NCBI GenBank assembly: GCA_047605205.1
Contig: JASGGE010000187.1
Coordinates: 1 to 5,424 of the forward strand
Source: Siphonobacter sp047605205
GTDB lineage: Bacteria; Bacteroidota; Bacteroidia; Cytophagales; Spirosomataceae
Length of the DNA stretch: 5,424 nucleotides
Direction of reading: 5' to 3'
The notes under the pieces are model-generated. The model did no database searches. It was not told where the DNA came from and saw only the letters and a list, made by a program, of their open reading frames with translations. Positions 1 through 5,424 of the stretch are shown in pieces. Positions within the stretch are counted from its first letter, which is position 1; each line of letters starts with the position of its first letter. Position numbers and translations under genes: made by a program.

Positions 1-5
1 TTGCT

Positions 6-13
6 TACTTTTG
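6..13 (+). promoter_or_regulatory. Bacteroidota -7 promoter element for the TPR gene
   Basis: The bases TACTTTTG match the Bacteroidota sigma-70 (SigAb) -7 consensus TAnnTTTG at every fixed position. The element ends 25 bases before the ATG at 39, so transcription would start near position 20 and leave a leader of about 20 bases. The matching -33 TTG element would lie left of the window and cannot be checked. Placement just ahead of the first gene supports a real promoter, inferred from sequence only. Confidence 0.65.
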
Positions 14-38
14 CGTTCCGAATTTGAACAGCACATAA

Positions 39-731
39 ATGGCAAAGAAAAACAGCGGCTTAGAGTTTCTGGAGAGTCCCGAAGGACTTGCAGGAGAATT
101 TGGAAAAGCCCAGTCTTTTTTTGATAAAAATCAAAAACTAGTTTACGGAGTATTAATCGGCGTAGTTGCAGCGATTGGCCTTTTCCTGGGATATCAATGG
201 TGGCAAGGTAATCAGAACACTGATGCGTCTGAAGCTTTGTATCCTGCTATTAATGAATTTGAGTCTGATTCACTGAATAAAGCTTTGAAGGGAGCTCCCG
301 GAGTAGACGGCCTAACGACTATTGCTGATGAATATGGTTCTACAAAAGCTGGTAAACTTGCTCATTTTTATGCAGGTGTTGCCTTGTTGAAACAAGGTAA
401 ATATGATCAGGCTATCGAAAACCTGAAAGATTTCAGCAGTGATGACTTACTGGTGCAAGCCCGTGCGTATTCACTCATTGGTGATGCGTACATGGAAAAG
501 AAAGACGCAAGTAGTGCCATTGATTACTACAAAAAAGCAGCTGACTACAAGCCAAATAAATTCTTTACTCCAACGTATCTGTATAAGCTAGCAACGGCTT
601 ATGAAGTAGCTAAACAGGATAAAGAAGCAATTGCTACTTATTCGGAAATTATTGAAAAGTATCCTCAGTCGGCAGAATACCTGTCTGCTAAGAAATACAA
701 GGCCGAACTTGAAGGGCCAGCTTCCGAGTAA
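39..731 (+). CDS. Membrane-anchored tetratricopeptide-repeat protein (YfgM-like architecture)
   Basis: This 230-residue protein has a cytoplasmic-type polar N-terminus (residues 1-32), one hydrophobic segment at about 34-52 followed by a Trp pair (W54, W55), and a soluble helical C-terminal part. Three TPR-like units are visible at about 104-136, 140-173 and 177-211, with the usual small and aromatic positions, for example GKYDQAIENL, ASSAIDYYKKA and KEAIATYSEII. The charged N-terminus and lack of a cleavage site suggest a single-pass inner-membrane protein with its TPR domain in the periplasm. That layout recalls YfgM of E. coli, a partner of the Sec translocon and periplasmic chaperones, but similarity of architecture does not prove the same function. 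The ATG at 39 follows a consensus promoter by 25 bases, has AAA-type bases just ahead and no Shine-Dalgarno, normal for this phylum. The gene ends at its own terminator before ribH. TPR proteins of this kind are, as I recall, common next to ribH in Bacteroidota. Exact partners are unknown. Confidence 0.85.
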   Translation: MAKKNSGLEFLESPEGLAGEFGKAQSFFDKNQKLVYGVLIGVVAAIGLFLGYQWWQGNQNTDASEALYPAINEFESDSLNKALKGAPGVDGLTTIADEYGSTKAGKLAHFYAGVALLKQGKYDQAIENLKDFSSDDLLVQARAYSLIGDAYMEKKDASSAIDYYKKAADYKPNKFFTPTYLYKLATAYEVAKQDKEAIATYSEIIEKYPQSAEYLSAKKYKAELEGPASE

Positions 732-754
732 TTAGGCATTAAGCACTGATAATG

Positions 755-789
755 AAAGGGATGTGGCCGGGCGGTCGCATCCCTTTTTT
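755..789 (+). terminator. Intrinsic terminator between the TPR gene and ribH
   Basis: A perfect 9-bp stem pairs AAAGGGATG (755-763) with CATCCCTTT (778-786). The stem can continue inward through U764-G777, G765-C776, G766-U775, C767-G774 and C768-G773 to a four-base GGGC loop (769-772), giving 14 pairs. A run of six T follows at 784-789, three of them also paired with the leading AAA. This is a classic rho-independent terminator placed 23 bases after the TPR stop codon. It lies upstream of the chosen ribH start and excludes the in-frame ATG at 752 as a sensible start. Confidence 0.88.
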
Positions 790-811
790 GTATCCATCAA
801 TTTCCGAATGT

Positions 812-1294
812 ATGGCATCTGAACTTAAAAATCTGAGCGTTTTTTCTACCGACAACTTACCTGATATTAGTGAAAAACACTTCGCTATTCTAGTAGCAGA
901 ATGGAATAGCGAAGTAACGAACCAGCTTCTAACAGGAGCTTACCAAACGTTACTTACCTATGGAGCCCGTGAAGAATGTATTCACATCCGCTCTGTACCA
1001 GGAAGTTATGAATTAAGCTATGGAGCGGCTCTGGCGGCACAAACATCGTATATCGATGCGGTTATCTGCCTGGGCTGCGTCATTCAGGGCGAGACCAAGC
1101 ATAATGACTACATCAATCATGCCGTTGCTCAGGGGCTCACCAATGTCAGCATTCAATATAAAAAACCCGTCATTTTTGGTGTCTTAACACCTAATACATT
1201 GCAGCAGGCTTTAGACCGTTCAGGTGGTATTCACGGAAATAAAGGAGACGAAGCAGCCATGACAGCCATCAAAATGCTGGGTATCCGTTTCTAA
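812..1294 (+). CDS. ribH: 6,7-dimethyl-8-ribityllumazine synthase (lumazine synthase)
   Basis: RibH joins 5-amino-6-ribitylaminouracil to 3,4-dihydroxy-2-butanone 4-phosphate to make 6,7-dimethyl-8-ribityllumazine, the penultimate step of riboflavin synthesis, in the cytoplasm; family members assemble into pentamers or 60-subunit icosahedral shells. From the ATG at 812 the protein is 160 residues, close to the usual 154-160. Family signatures in order are FAILVAEWN (24-32, W31 in the pyrimidine-stacking position), VPGSYE (62-67), GETKHND (93-99) with H97 as the expected catalytic histidine, FGVLTP (122-127), R136 and GNKG (142-145), whose Arg and Lys bind the phosphate of the four-carbon substrate. 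All key residues are present. An in-frame ATG at 752 would add 20 residues, but it lies in the terminator hairpin ahead and the added peptide (KGMWPGGRIPF...) has no family match, so 812 is preferred. No other riboflavin gene is in the window. Whether the gene forms a pentamer or a capsid cannot be read from sequence here. Confidence 0.96.
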   Translation: MASELKNLSVFSTDNLPDISEKHFAILVAEWNSEVTNQLLTGAYQTLLTYGAREECIHIRSVPGSYELSYGAALAAQTSYIDAVICLGCVIQGETKHNDYINHAVAQGLTNVSIQYKKPVIFGVLTPNTLQQALDRSGGIHGNKGDEAAMTAIKMLGIRF

Positions 1295-1302
1295 TGGTCT
1301 AG

Positions 1303-1332
1303 AAGCGTTAGCCTTTGTTCAGTGCTAACCTT
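1303..1332 (+). repeat. Weak inverted repeat in the ribH-lysC gap
   Basis: GTTAGC (1307-1312) and GCTAAC (1324-1329) are perfect 6-bp arms around an 11-base loop. With one bulged C (1306) they extend by AAG (1303-1305) pairing with CTT (1330-1332). No T-run follows, so this is not a convincing terminator. The arms could be a short hairpin in a ribH-lysC transcript or an operator ahead of lysC, or chance. A near-match to the -7 element, TA at 1309-1310 and TTTG at 1314-1317 with a spacer of three instead of two, lies inside it, but no TTG is seen at the -33 distance. Confidence 0.3.
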
Positions 1333-1356
1333 AACAAACTTAAACTTTAATACCTC

Positions 1357-2715
1357 ATGCAAGTCTGGAAATTTGGGGGCACCTCGGTAGGGAAACCGGA
1401 ACGTATGCACTCCATTCGAAATCTGATTACTGCCGATAGTGGCAAAAAAATAGTTGTTCTTTCGGCTCTTTCGGGTACTACCAACGCATTATTATCGATG
1501 GGAGAATCTGCCAGGGCTGGTAATGAAGAAGAATTAATTCAGAAAATCGCGGCATTACGAGAGCATTACGATGCTTTTCTACAGGATCTCTATCAAACTC
1601 CAGAAGGGTTAGCTTCCGGACAAGCGATTGTTGAGAAAGAGTTTTCGTTTATTAAATCGGTTACTTCTATTCGTCCGTTCACCCTGAAGCAGGACAAAGA
1701 ACTGGTTGCCGAAGGAGAATTATTGTCTACTCAACTTTTTCAGTCGTATCTGAAAGAGCAGGGAGAGAATTCAGTATTATTTCCAGCTCTGGATTTCATG
1801 CTGATTGATGCAGATAATGAGCCTGTCCTTTCCTTCACGGAAGAAATGCTAGGACAAATGTTGCTTCAGCATAAAGAAAAACAAATCATTATTACACAGG
1901 GTTTTATTTGCCGAAATCCCCGTGGTGAAGTGGATAACCTGAAACGTGGCGGTTCGGATTATACGGCTTCGCTAATTGGAGGTGCTATTAAGGCCGACGA
2001 AATTCAGATTTGGACGGACATTGACGGGATGCATAACAATGACCCCCGAATTGTAAAAAGGACTTTCCCCATTCGGGAATTGACCTTTGAAGAAGCTGCC
2101 GAGTTAGCGTATTTCGGAGCGAAAATTTTGCACCCCAGTACAATTACGCCGGCAAAACTTCGCGGGGTGCCCGTCCGGCTGAAAAATACAATGGAACCAG
2201 AAGCCTTTGGTACGCTCATCGCTACCAAATCGAGCGATCGTGAGATTAAAGCCATTGCGGCTAAAGATGGTATTACTGCCATTTACGTTCATTCTACTCG
2301 TATGCTGAATGCCTATGGATTCCTGCGGAGAGTATTCGAGGTGTTCGAAAAATATAAAACCCCGGTCGATATGATCACTACCTCAGAGGTATCGGTATCG
2401 ATAACTATTGATAATCCGGAAAATCTGGAAGCGATTACTGCTGAATTAAAGCAATTTGCAGACCTGGAAGAGCATGATTACAATCAGACCATCATTTGTA
2501 TTGTAGGGAATTTTTCAGCTGACAAAGAAGGCGTAGCATTGAAGGTACTGGAAGCCATGAAGGCCATCCCCATTCGTATGATTTCGTACGGTGGTTCGGA
2601 GCATAACATTTCGATTCTGGTTGATGGTAAGTACAAAGCTGAGGCCTTAAATGCATTGAACGAGCGTTTGTTTTATTATGAAGATGCTATGAAAGGTATT
2701 TTCACAGCACCTTAA
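1357..2715 (+). CDS. lysC: Aspartate kinase, lysine-sensitive (LysC/AKIII) type
   Basis: Aspartate kinase phosphorylates L-aspartate with ATP to aspartyl-4-phosphate, the committed step towards lysine, diaminopimelate, threonine and methionine. The protein has 452 residues, near the 449 of E. coli LysC, and no homoserine dehydrogenase domain follows, so it is monofunctional. The amino-acid kinase domain covers about 1-290: KFGGTSVG (5-12), AEGELLS (118-124), KRGGSDYTA (196-204), WTDIDG (219-224), DPR (229-231) and the ILHP segment (257-260). Two ACT-type regulatory regions follow at about 298-365 and 378-440. The first contains MLNAYGFL (316-323) and VDMITTSEVSVS (337-348), which align closely with the effector-binding ACT domain of lysine-inhibited E. 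coli AKIII, so feedback by lysine is likely but inferred. Positions equivalent to E. coli H320 and S321 read N318 and A319 in this alignment by eye, so effector affinity might differ. The start at 1357 puts the KFGGTSVG motif at its normal place. The next gene, serS, starts 28 bases on, suggesting co-transcription. Confidence 0.95.
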   Translation: MQVWKFGGTSVGKPERMHSIRNLITADSGKKIVVLSALSGTTNALLSMGESARAGNEEELIQKIAALREHYDAFLQDLYQTPEGLASGQAIVEKEFSFIKSVTSIRPFTLKQDKELVAEGELLSTQLFQSYLKEQGENSVLFPALDFMLIDADNEPVLSFTEEMLGQMLLQHKEKQIIITQGFICRNPRGEVDNLKRGGSDYTASLIGGAIKADEIQIWTDIDGMHNNDPRIVKRTFPIRELTFEEAAELAYFGAKILHPSTITPAKLRGVPVRLKNTMEPEAFGTLIATKSSDREIKAIAAKDGITAIYVHSTRMLNAYGFLRRVFEVFEKYKTPVDMITTSEVSVSITIDNPENLEAITAELKQFADLEEHDYNQTIICIVGNFSADKEGVALKVLEAMKAIPIRMISYGGSEHNISILVDGKYKAEALNALNERLFYYEDAMKGIFTAP

Positions 2716-2743
2716 CATCTCCGGTTAGTGACCAACTTATTCT

Positions 2744-4015
2744 ATGTTACAGATTCCTTTTATCCGAGAAAATAAAGAACTGACAATAGCAGGCTTAAAA
2801 AAGAAATACTTTAAAGATCCTGAAAATGCAGTAGATCAACTCCTTACCCTCGATCAGCAGCGGCGTGAGCTACAAGTTGAGTTAGACACTACATTGGCTC
2901 AATCGAATGCTCTGGCTAAACAGATTGGCGGCTTAATGAAGGAAGGAAAAAAAGAGGAAGCCGAAAGGGCTAAAGCTCAGACCACTCTTTTAAAAACCCG
3001 TTCGAAAGAACTGGAAGAACAGCTTCGTCAGACAGAATCTGTTCTTCAGGATGAATTAGTGAAGTTGCCCAATCTTCCTCATTCTAGTGTCCCCGAGGGG
3101 CGTACACCCGAAGAAAACCAGGAAGTATACCTCTGGGGCGACAACCCTGAGTTACCCGCAACAGCACTGCCACACTGGGAGCTAATTAAGAAATACGATA
3201 TAATTGATTTCGAGTTAGGAAATAAAATTACTGGTGCTGGCTTCCCGGTATATAAAGGAAAAGCCGCCCGTTTGCAGCGGGCCATGATTAATTTTTTCCT
3301 GGATGAGGCTTCCAAAGCGGGTTATACTGAAATTCAACCCCCTATTCTTATCAACAAAGAGTCAGGCTTTGGCACGGGTCAGTTACCTGATAAAGAAGGA
3401 CAAATGTACTACGCCAGTGAAGATGATCTCTATCTGATTCCTACGGCTGAAGTACCCGTTACAAATATGTATCGGGACGTAATTTTATCGGAAAATGACC
3501 TCCCCGTTAAGAATACCGCTTATACCCCCTGTTTCCGTAGAGAAGCAGGCAGCTGGGGAGCTCACGTACGTGGCCTGAACCGTTTACACCAGTTTGATAA
3601 GGTTGAGATTGTTCAGATTCGTAAGGCAGAAGAATCATATCAGGCTCTGGAGGAAATGGTAGAGCATGTAAAAAGCCTGTTACAAAAACTAAATCTCCGG
3701 TTTCGCATTATTCGTCTTTGCGGAGGTGATATGAGCTTTACGGCTGCTTTAACGTACGATTTTGAAGTATGGTCAGCGGCTCAGCAGCGTTGGCTGGAAT
3801 GTAGCTCTGTATCAAACTTTGAGAACTATCAGGCAAATCGGTTAAAGCTTCGTTATAAGGCAGAAGGTAAGACCCAGCTTTTGCATACGCTGAACGGCTC
3901 AGCTCTGGCATTACCTCGTATTCTGGCGGCCTTACTGGAAAACAACCAGACTCCCGAAGGAATCAATATTCCAGCAGTATTGACCCAATACTGTGGATTT
4001 GATCAGATTAACTAA
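2744..4015 (+). CDS. serS: Seryl-tRNA synthetase
   Basis: SerRS is the class II enzyme that charges tRNA-Ser with serine, and also tRNA-Sec where present, in the cytoplasm. The 423-residue protein has the normal length and layout: an N-terminal helical arm (about 32-107, rich in Lys, Glu, Gln and Leu) that forms the long antiparallel coiled coil gripping the tRNA variable arm, followed by the catalytic core. Visible core features are LIPTAEVP (231-238, with T234 and E236 in the serine pocket), motif 2 FRREAGS (264-270) followed by RGLNRLHQFDKVE (276-288), LCGGDMSFTAA (325-335), ECSSVSNFENYQANR (352-366), and motif 3 NGSALALPR (384-392) with the invariant R392 for ATP. The W271-G-A-H stretch in motif 2 is the form I recall from Bacteroidota SerRS. 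The ATG at 2744 starts the usual MLQIPFIREN opening. The gene ends with TAA and is followed by two hairpins, the second a strong terminator shared with the convergent gene. Confidence 0.97.
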   Translation: MLQIPFIRENKELTIAGLKKKYFKDPENAVDQLLTLDQQRRELQVELDTTLAQSNALAKQIGGLMKEGKKEEAERAKAQTTLLKTRSKELEEQLRQTESVLQDELVKLPNLPHSSVPEGRTPEENQEVYLWGDNPELPATALPHWELIKKYDIIDFELGNKITGAGFPVYKGKAARLQRAMINFFLDEASKAGYTEIQPPILINKESGFGTGQLPDKEGQMYYASEDDLYLIPTAEVPVTNMYRDVILSENDLPVKNTAYTPCFRREAGSWGAHVRGLNRLHQFDKVEIVQIRKAEESYQALEEMVEHVKSLLQKLNLRFRIIRLCGGDMSFTAALTYDFEVWSAAQQRWLECSSVSNFENYQANRLKLRYKAEGKTQLLHTLNGSALALPRILAALLENNQTPEGINIPAVLTQYCGFDQIN

Positions 4016-4027
4016 CCATTTTTTCAT

Positions 4028-4060
4028 TCATAAAAAAGCCCTTTAGCCTCTTTTTTATGA
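4028..4060. repeat. A/T-rich hairpin upstream of the shared terminator
   Basis: TCATAAAAAAG (4028-4038) and CTTTTTTATGA (4050-4060) are perfect 11-base arms around an 11-base loop. The stem is nearly all A-T pairs and no T-run lies beyond it, so on its own it is a weak terminator. It sits between the serS stop codon and the strong terminator at 4063-4100. Its AAAAAAGCCC (4032-4041) repeats the start of that terminator's left arm, so it may be a degenerate duplicate or an auxiliary pause hairpin. Confidence 0.5.
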
Positions 4061-4062
4061 GC

Positions 4063-4100
4063 AAAAAAAGCCCCGAACCAGTTAGTTCGGGGCTTTTTTT
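4063..4100. terminator. Bidirectional intrinsic terminator between serS and the OmpA-family gene
   Basis: The arms at 4063-4078 and 4085-4100 are perfectly complementary over 16 bp. Each has seven A or T at the outer end and GCCCCGAAC paired with GTTCGGGGC inside, around a six-base loop (CAGTTA). A seven-T run ends the hairpin on either strand, so it can stop transcripts from serS on the plus strand and from the OmpA-family gene on the minus strand. It lies 47 bases after the serS stop and 20 bases from the stop of the minus-strand gene. Confidence 0.95.
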
Positions 4101-4120
4101 GAGAACTAGTTACTCAACTA

Positions 4121-5424
4121 CTAGGGAAGGAATCGCATTTCAACCCGACGGTTCTTACGTAATCCCTCTTTAGAAGAGTTATCAGCAATTGGCTTGAAAG
4201 AACCGAATGAATCAGTCAGGATTCGGCTTGGGTTCGTTACACCAGCATTGATCAAGTATTTCTTCACAGCTTGAACACGACGCTCAGACAGAGCCATATT
4301 GTAACGATCTGAAGCACGACGATCCGCGTGACCAGTTAATTGCAGACGGCAGTTGGTGCGGTTCAGCAGATCAACAATCTTACTCATCATATCTTGGTAC
4401 TCAGGCTTGATCACACTCTTATCTGTATCGAACATTACGTTTGCGAAGATTTCCATGCAAGCCTGACCTGGGATGAGTGAGTTAACCACTTGTTCGAAAT
4501 CAATAGCTACCCCAGAGCCTGAAACGATACTACCAGCTGGCGTGTCAGGTTGTTTATCGAAGTAATCAGATACACCATCATTATCTGAGTCCATCAGCAA
4601 ACGAGGATCAATGTCTTTTGGACGGTTTGCTTTGGCGATCGAGTCAATTTCTTCCATTGTCAGGATCTTCTCAGGCTTTAGCAACAGTTTAGGATCGGTA
4701 TAACGCAGGTGATACGTTCCGCTACTGGCATTCCAGACTTTGTCACGACCAACTTTTGTAGCATTCTTACCAAATTTGTAAGTAAGGCTGATGTAAGGCG
4801 TGGCGTATTTATCTAAATCAGAGTTACCTTTTTTGTAATTCTGAATATCCCCGCGGTTACCACTTGCATCATACATGCTCGTGTTGTCACCACCAACGGT
4901 GGCATCCAGTTTCTCGGTAGTAACGTTATTCAATGCGATGTCTAAGCCTAAATCTAAACGCTTGGTCAATTCATAATGAATACCTAAACCTACTGGGAAT
5001 ACCAATTCGTTCGTGTATTTGTGAGACGCCGCCGTTAAGTCAGAATAAGCAGAACTGCTGTTGATAACCTCCTGAGTGATGTTCGACATACGCTTAATAC
5101 GGCCTGTTCCGATTTCGTATGCAGTAGATTTAAACCAGATGCTACCTACCCCAGCGTAAAGATCGAATTTCCAGCGATTCAGCTTGCGAGGGCCGAAGAG
5201 AAGGCTTTTCAGGTTAATTCCACCAACTAAAGCCGCCTGATAATAATTAGCTTTGAAGTAAGAGTTATAAATACGAGACTTTGCACCCTTCAAATTACCG
5301 CCGTCTAATTTCAGGCTTAAGTCGAATAAATGCGAAAGTTGTTTATTAATGTCAACCCCGAAACCAAATGCACCGCGTTCGGAAGCTGCACTATATTCTT
5401 GTGGGTGGGGAGCTGGCCAGAAAT
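4121..5424 (-). CDS. OmpA-family outer-membrane protein, 5' end outside the window
   Basis: The frame stays open to the right edge, so 433 residues are seen and the signal peptide and first strands are missing; the TTG at 5291-5293 is internal, not the start. The visible N-terminal part (about 1-220) has alternating aromatic and small residues with strand-like stretches such as KFDLYAGVGSIWF, FPVGLGIHYEL and ATPYISLTYKFG, fitting an outer-membrane beta-barrel with long polar loops. A linker follows with DSDNDGVSD (278-286), an acidic calcium-binding loop of the thrombospondin type 3 kind, present as one copy. The C-terminal OmpA domain (about 326-433) has FDTDKS, TGHADRRASDRYN (363-375), LSERRVQAVKKYL and a final NRRVEMRF, the signature of periplasmic peptidoglycan binding through diaminopimelate. 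The role is therefore likely tethering of the outer membrane to the cell wall, with a possible porin-like or adhesin barrel; substrate is unknown. The TAG stop is 20 bases from the shared terminator. The promoter is outside the window. Identity of the domain is sure, the barrel less so. Confidence 0.93.
   Translation of the reverse strand, partial: FWPAPHPQEYSAASERGAFGFGVDINKQLSHLFDLSLKLDGGNLKGAKSRIYNSYFKANYYQAALVGGINLKSLLFGPRKLNRWKFDLYAGVGSIWFKSTAYEIGTGRIKRMSNITQEVINSSSAYSDLTAASHKYTNELVFPVGLGIHYELTKRLDLGLDIALNNVTTEKLDATVGGDNTSMYDASGNRGDIQNYKKGNSDLDKYATPYISLTYKFGKNATKVGRDKVWNASSGTYHLRYTDPKLLLKPEKILTMEEIDSIAKANRPKDIDPRLLMDSDNDGVSDYFDKQPDTPAGSIVSGSGVAIDFEQVVNSLIPGQACMEIFANVMFDTDKSVIKPEYQDMMSKIVDLLNRTNCRLQLTGHADRRASDRYNMALSERRVQAVKKYLINAGVTNPSRILTDSFGSFKPIADNSSKEGLRKNRRVEMRFLP

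Noticed and set aside
731..811. Possible FMN riboswitch ahead of ribH
   Set aside because: The space is about 80 bases and is filled by a simple terminator hairpin; the conserved FMN-element core and multi-helix junction are absent.
808..822. Four-codon frame (ATG TAT GGC ATC TGA) overlapping the ribH start
   Set aside because: It is out of frame with ribH by one base and could affect initiation, but such a short frame arises easily by chance and nothing else supports it.
2004..2292. Two overlapping minus-strand open frames (92 and 62 residues) inside lysC
   Set aside because: They lie antisense to a well-conserved kinase region, have low-complexity or unfamiliar products and no promoter; they are shadows of lysC.
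3079..3315. Minus-strand open frame of 78 residues inside serS
   Set aside because: It is antisense to the conserved serS core, with no recognisable domain or start signal.
4101..4120. Small inverted repeat TAGTT / AACTA after the OmpA-family stop codon
   Set aside because: The 5-bp A/T-rich arms are too weak to be meaningful next to the strong terminator.

Overview
This window looks like ordinary chromosomal housekeeping DNA from a member of the Bacteroidota, most likely a Cytophagales-type organism (Spirosoma, Siphonobacter and relatives). The reasons are a perfect TAnnTTTG -7 promoter element just ahead of the first gene, no Shine-Dalgarno sequence ahead of any of the four complete genes, and protein sequences typical of that phylum, such as the SerRS motif 2 and the OmpA-family protein with a calcium-loop linker. 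The genus assignment is inference. No mobile element, CRISPR array, phage gene, RNA gene or defence system is visible.

Layout, left to right. A Bacteroidota promoter (6-13) drives a small membrane-anchored TPR protein (39-731), which ends at a strong intrinsic terminator (755-789). Next is ribH, lumazine synthase of riboflavin synthesis; its best start is 812, because a longer reading frame opening at 752 would begin inside the terminator. After a 62-base gap holding a weak inverted repeat comes an aspartate kinase of the lysine-sensitive LysC type (1357-2715). Only 28 bases later comes serS, seryl-tRNA synthetase (2744-4015). A convergent intergenic region of 105 bases contains an A/T-rich hairpin and then a perfect 16-bp bidirectional terminator. 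From the right edge, on the minus strand, an OmpA-family outer-membrane protein runs in; its N-terminus lies outside the window.

The ribH, lysC and serS genes share a strand with no clear terminator between them, so they may be co-transcribed (lysC-serS most convincingly). The products serve flavin supply, aspartate-family amino acids (including diaminopimelate for peptidoglycan) and tRNA charging. The OmpA-like protein is a separate unit whose C-terminal domain would bind peptidoglycan.

I found no undescribed system. The points worth a second look are the terminator at the ribH 5' end, the run of mutually complementary arms between serS and the OmpA gene, and a lone cysteine pair in the OmpA-like domain.
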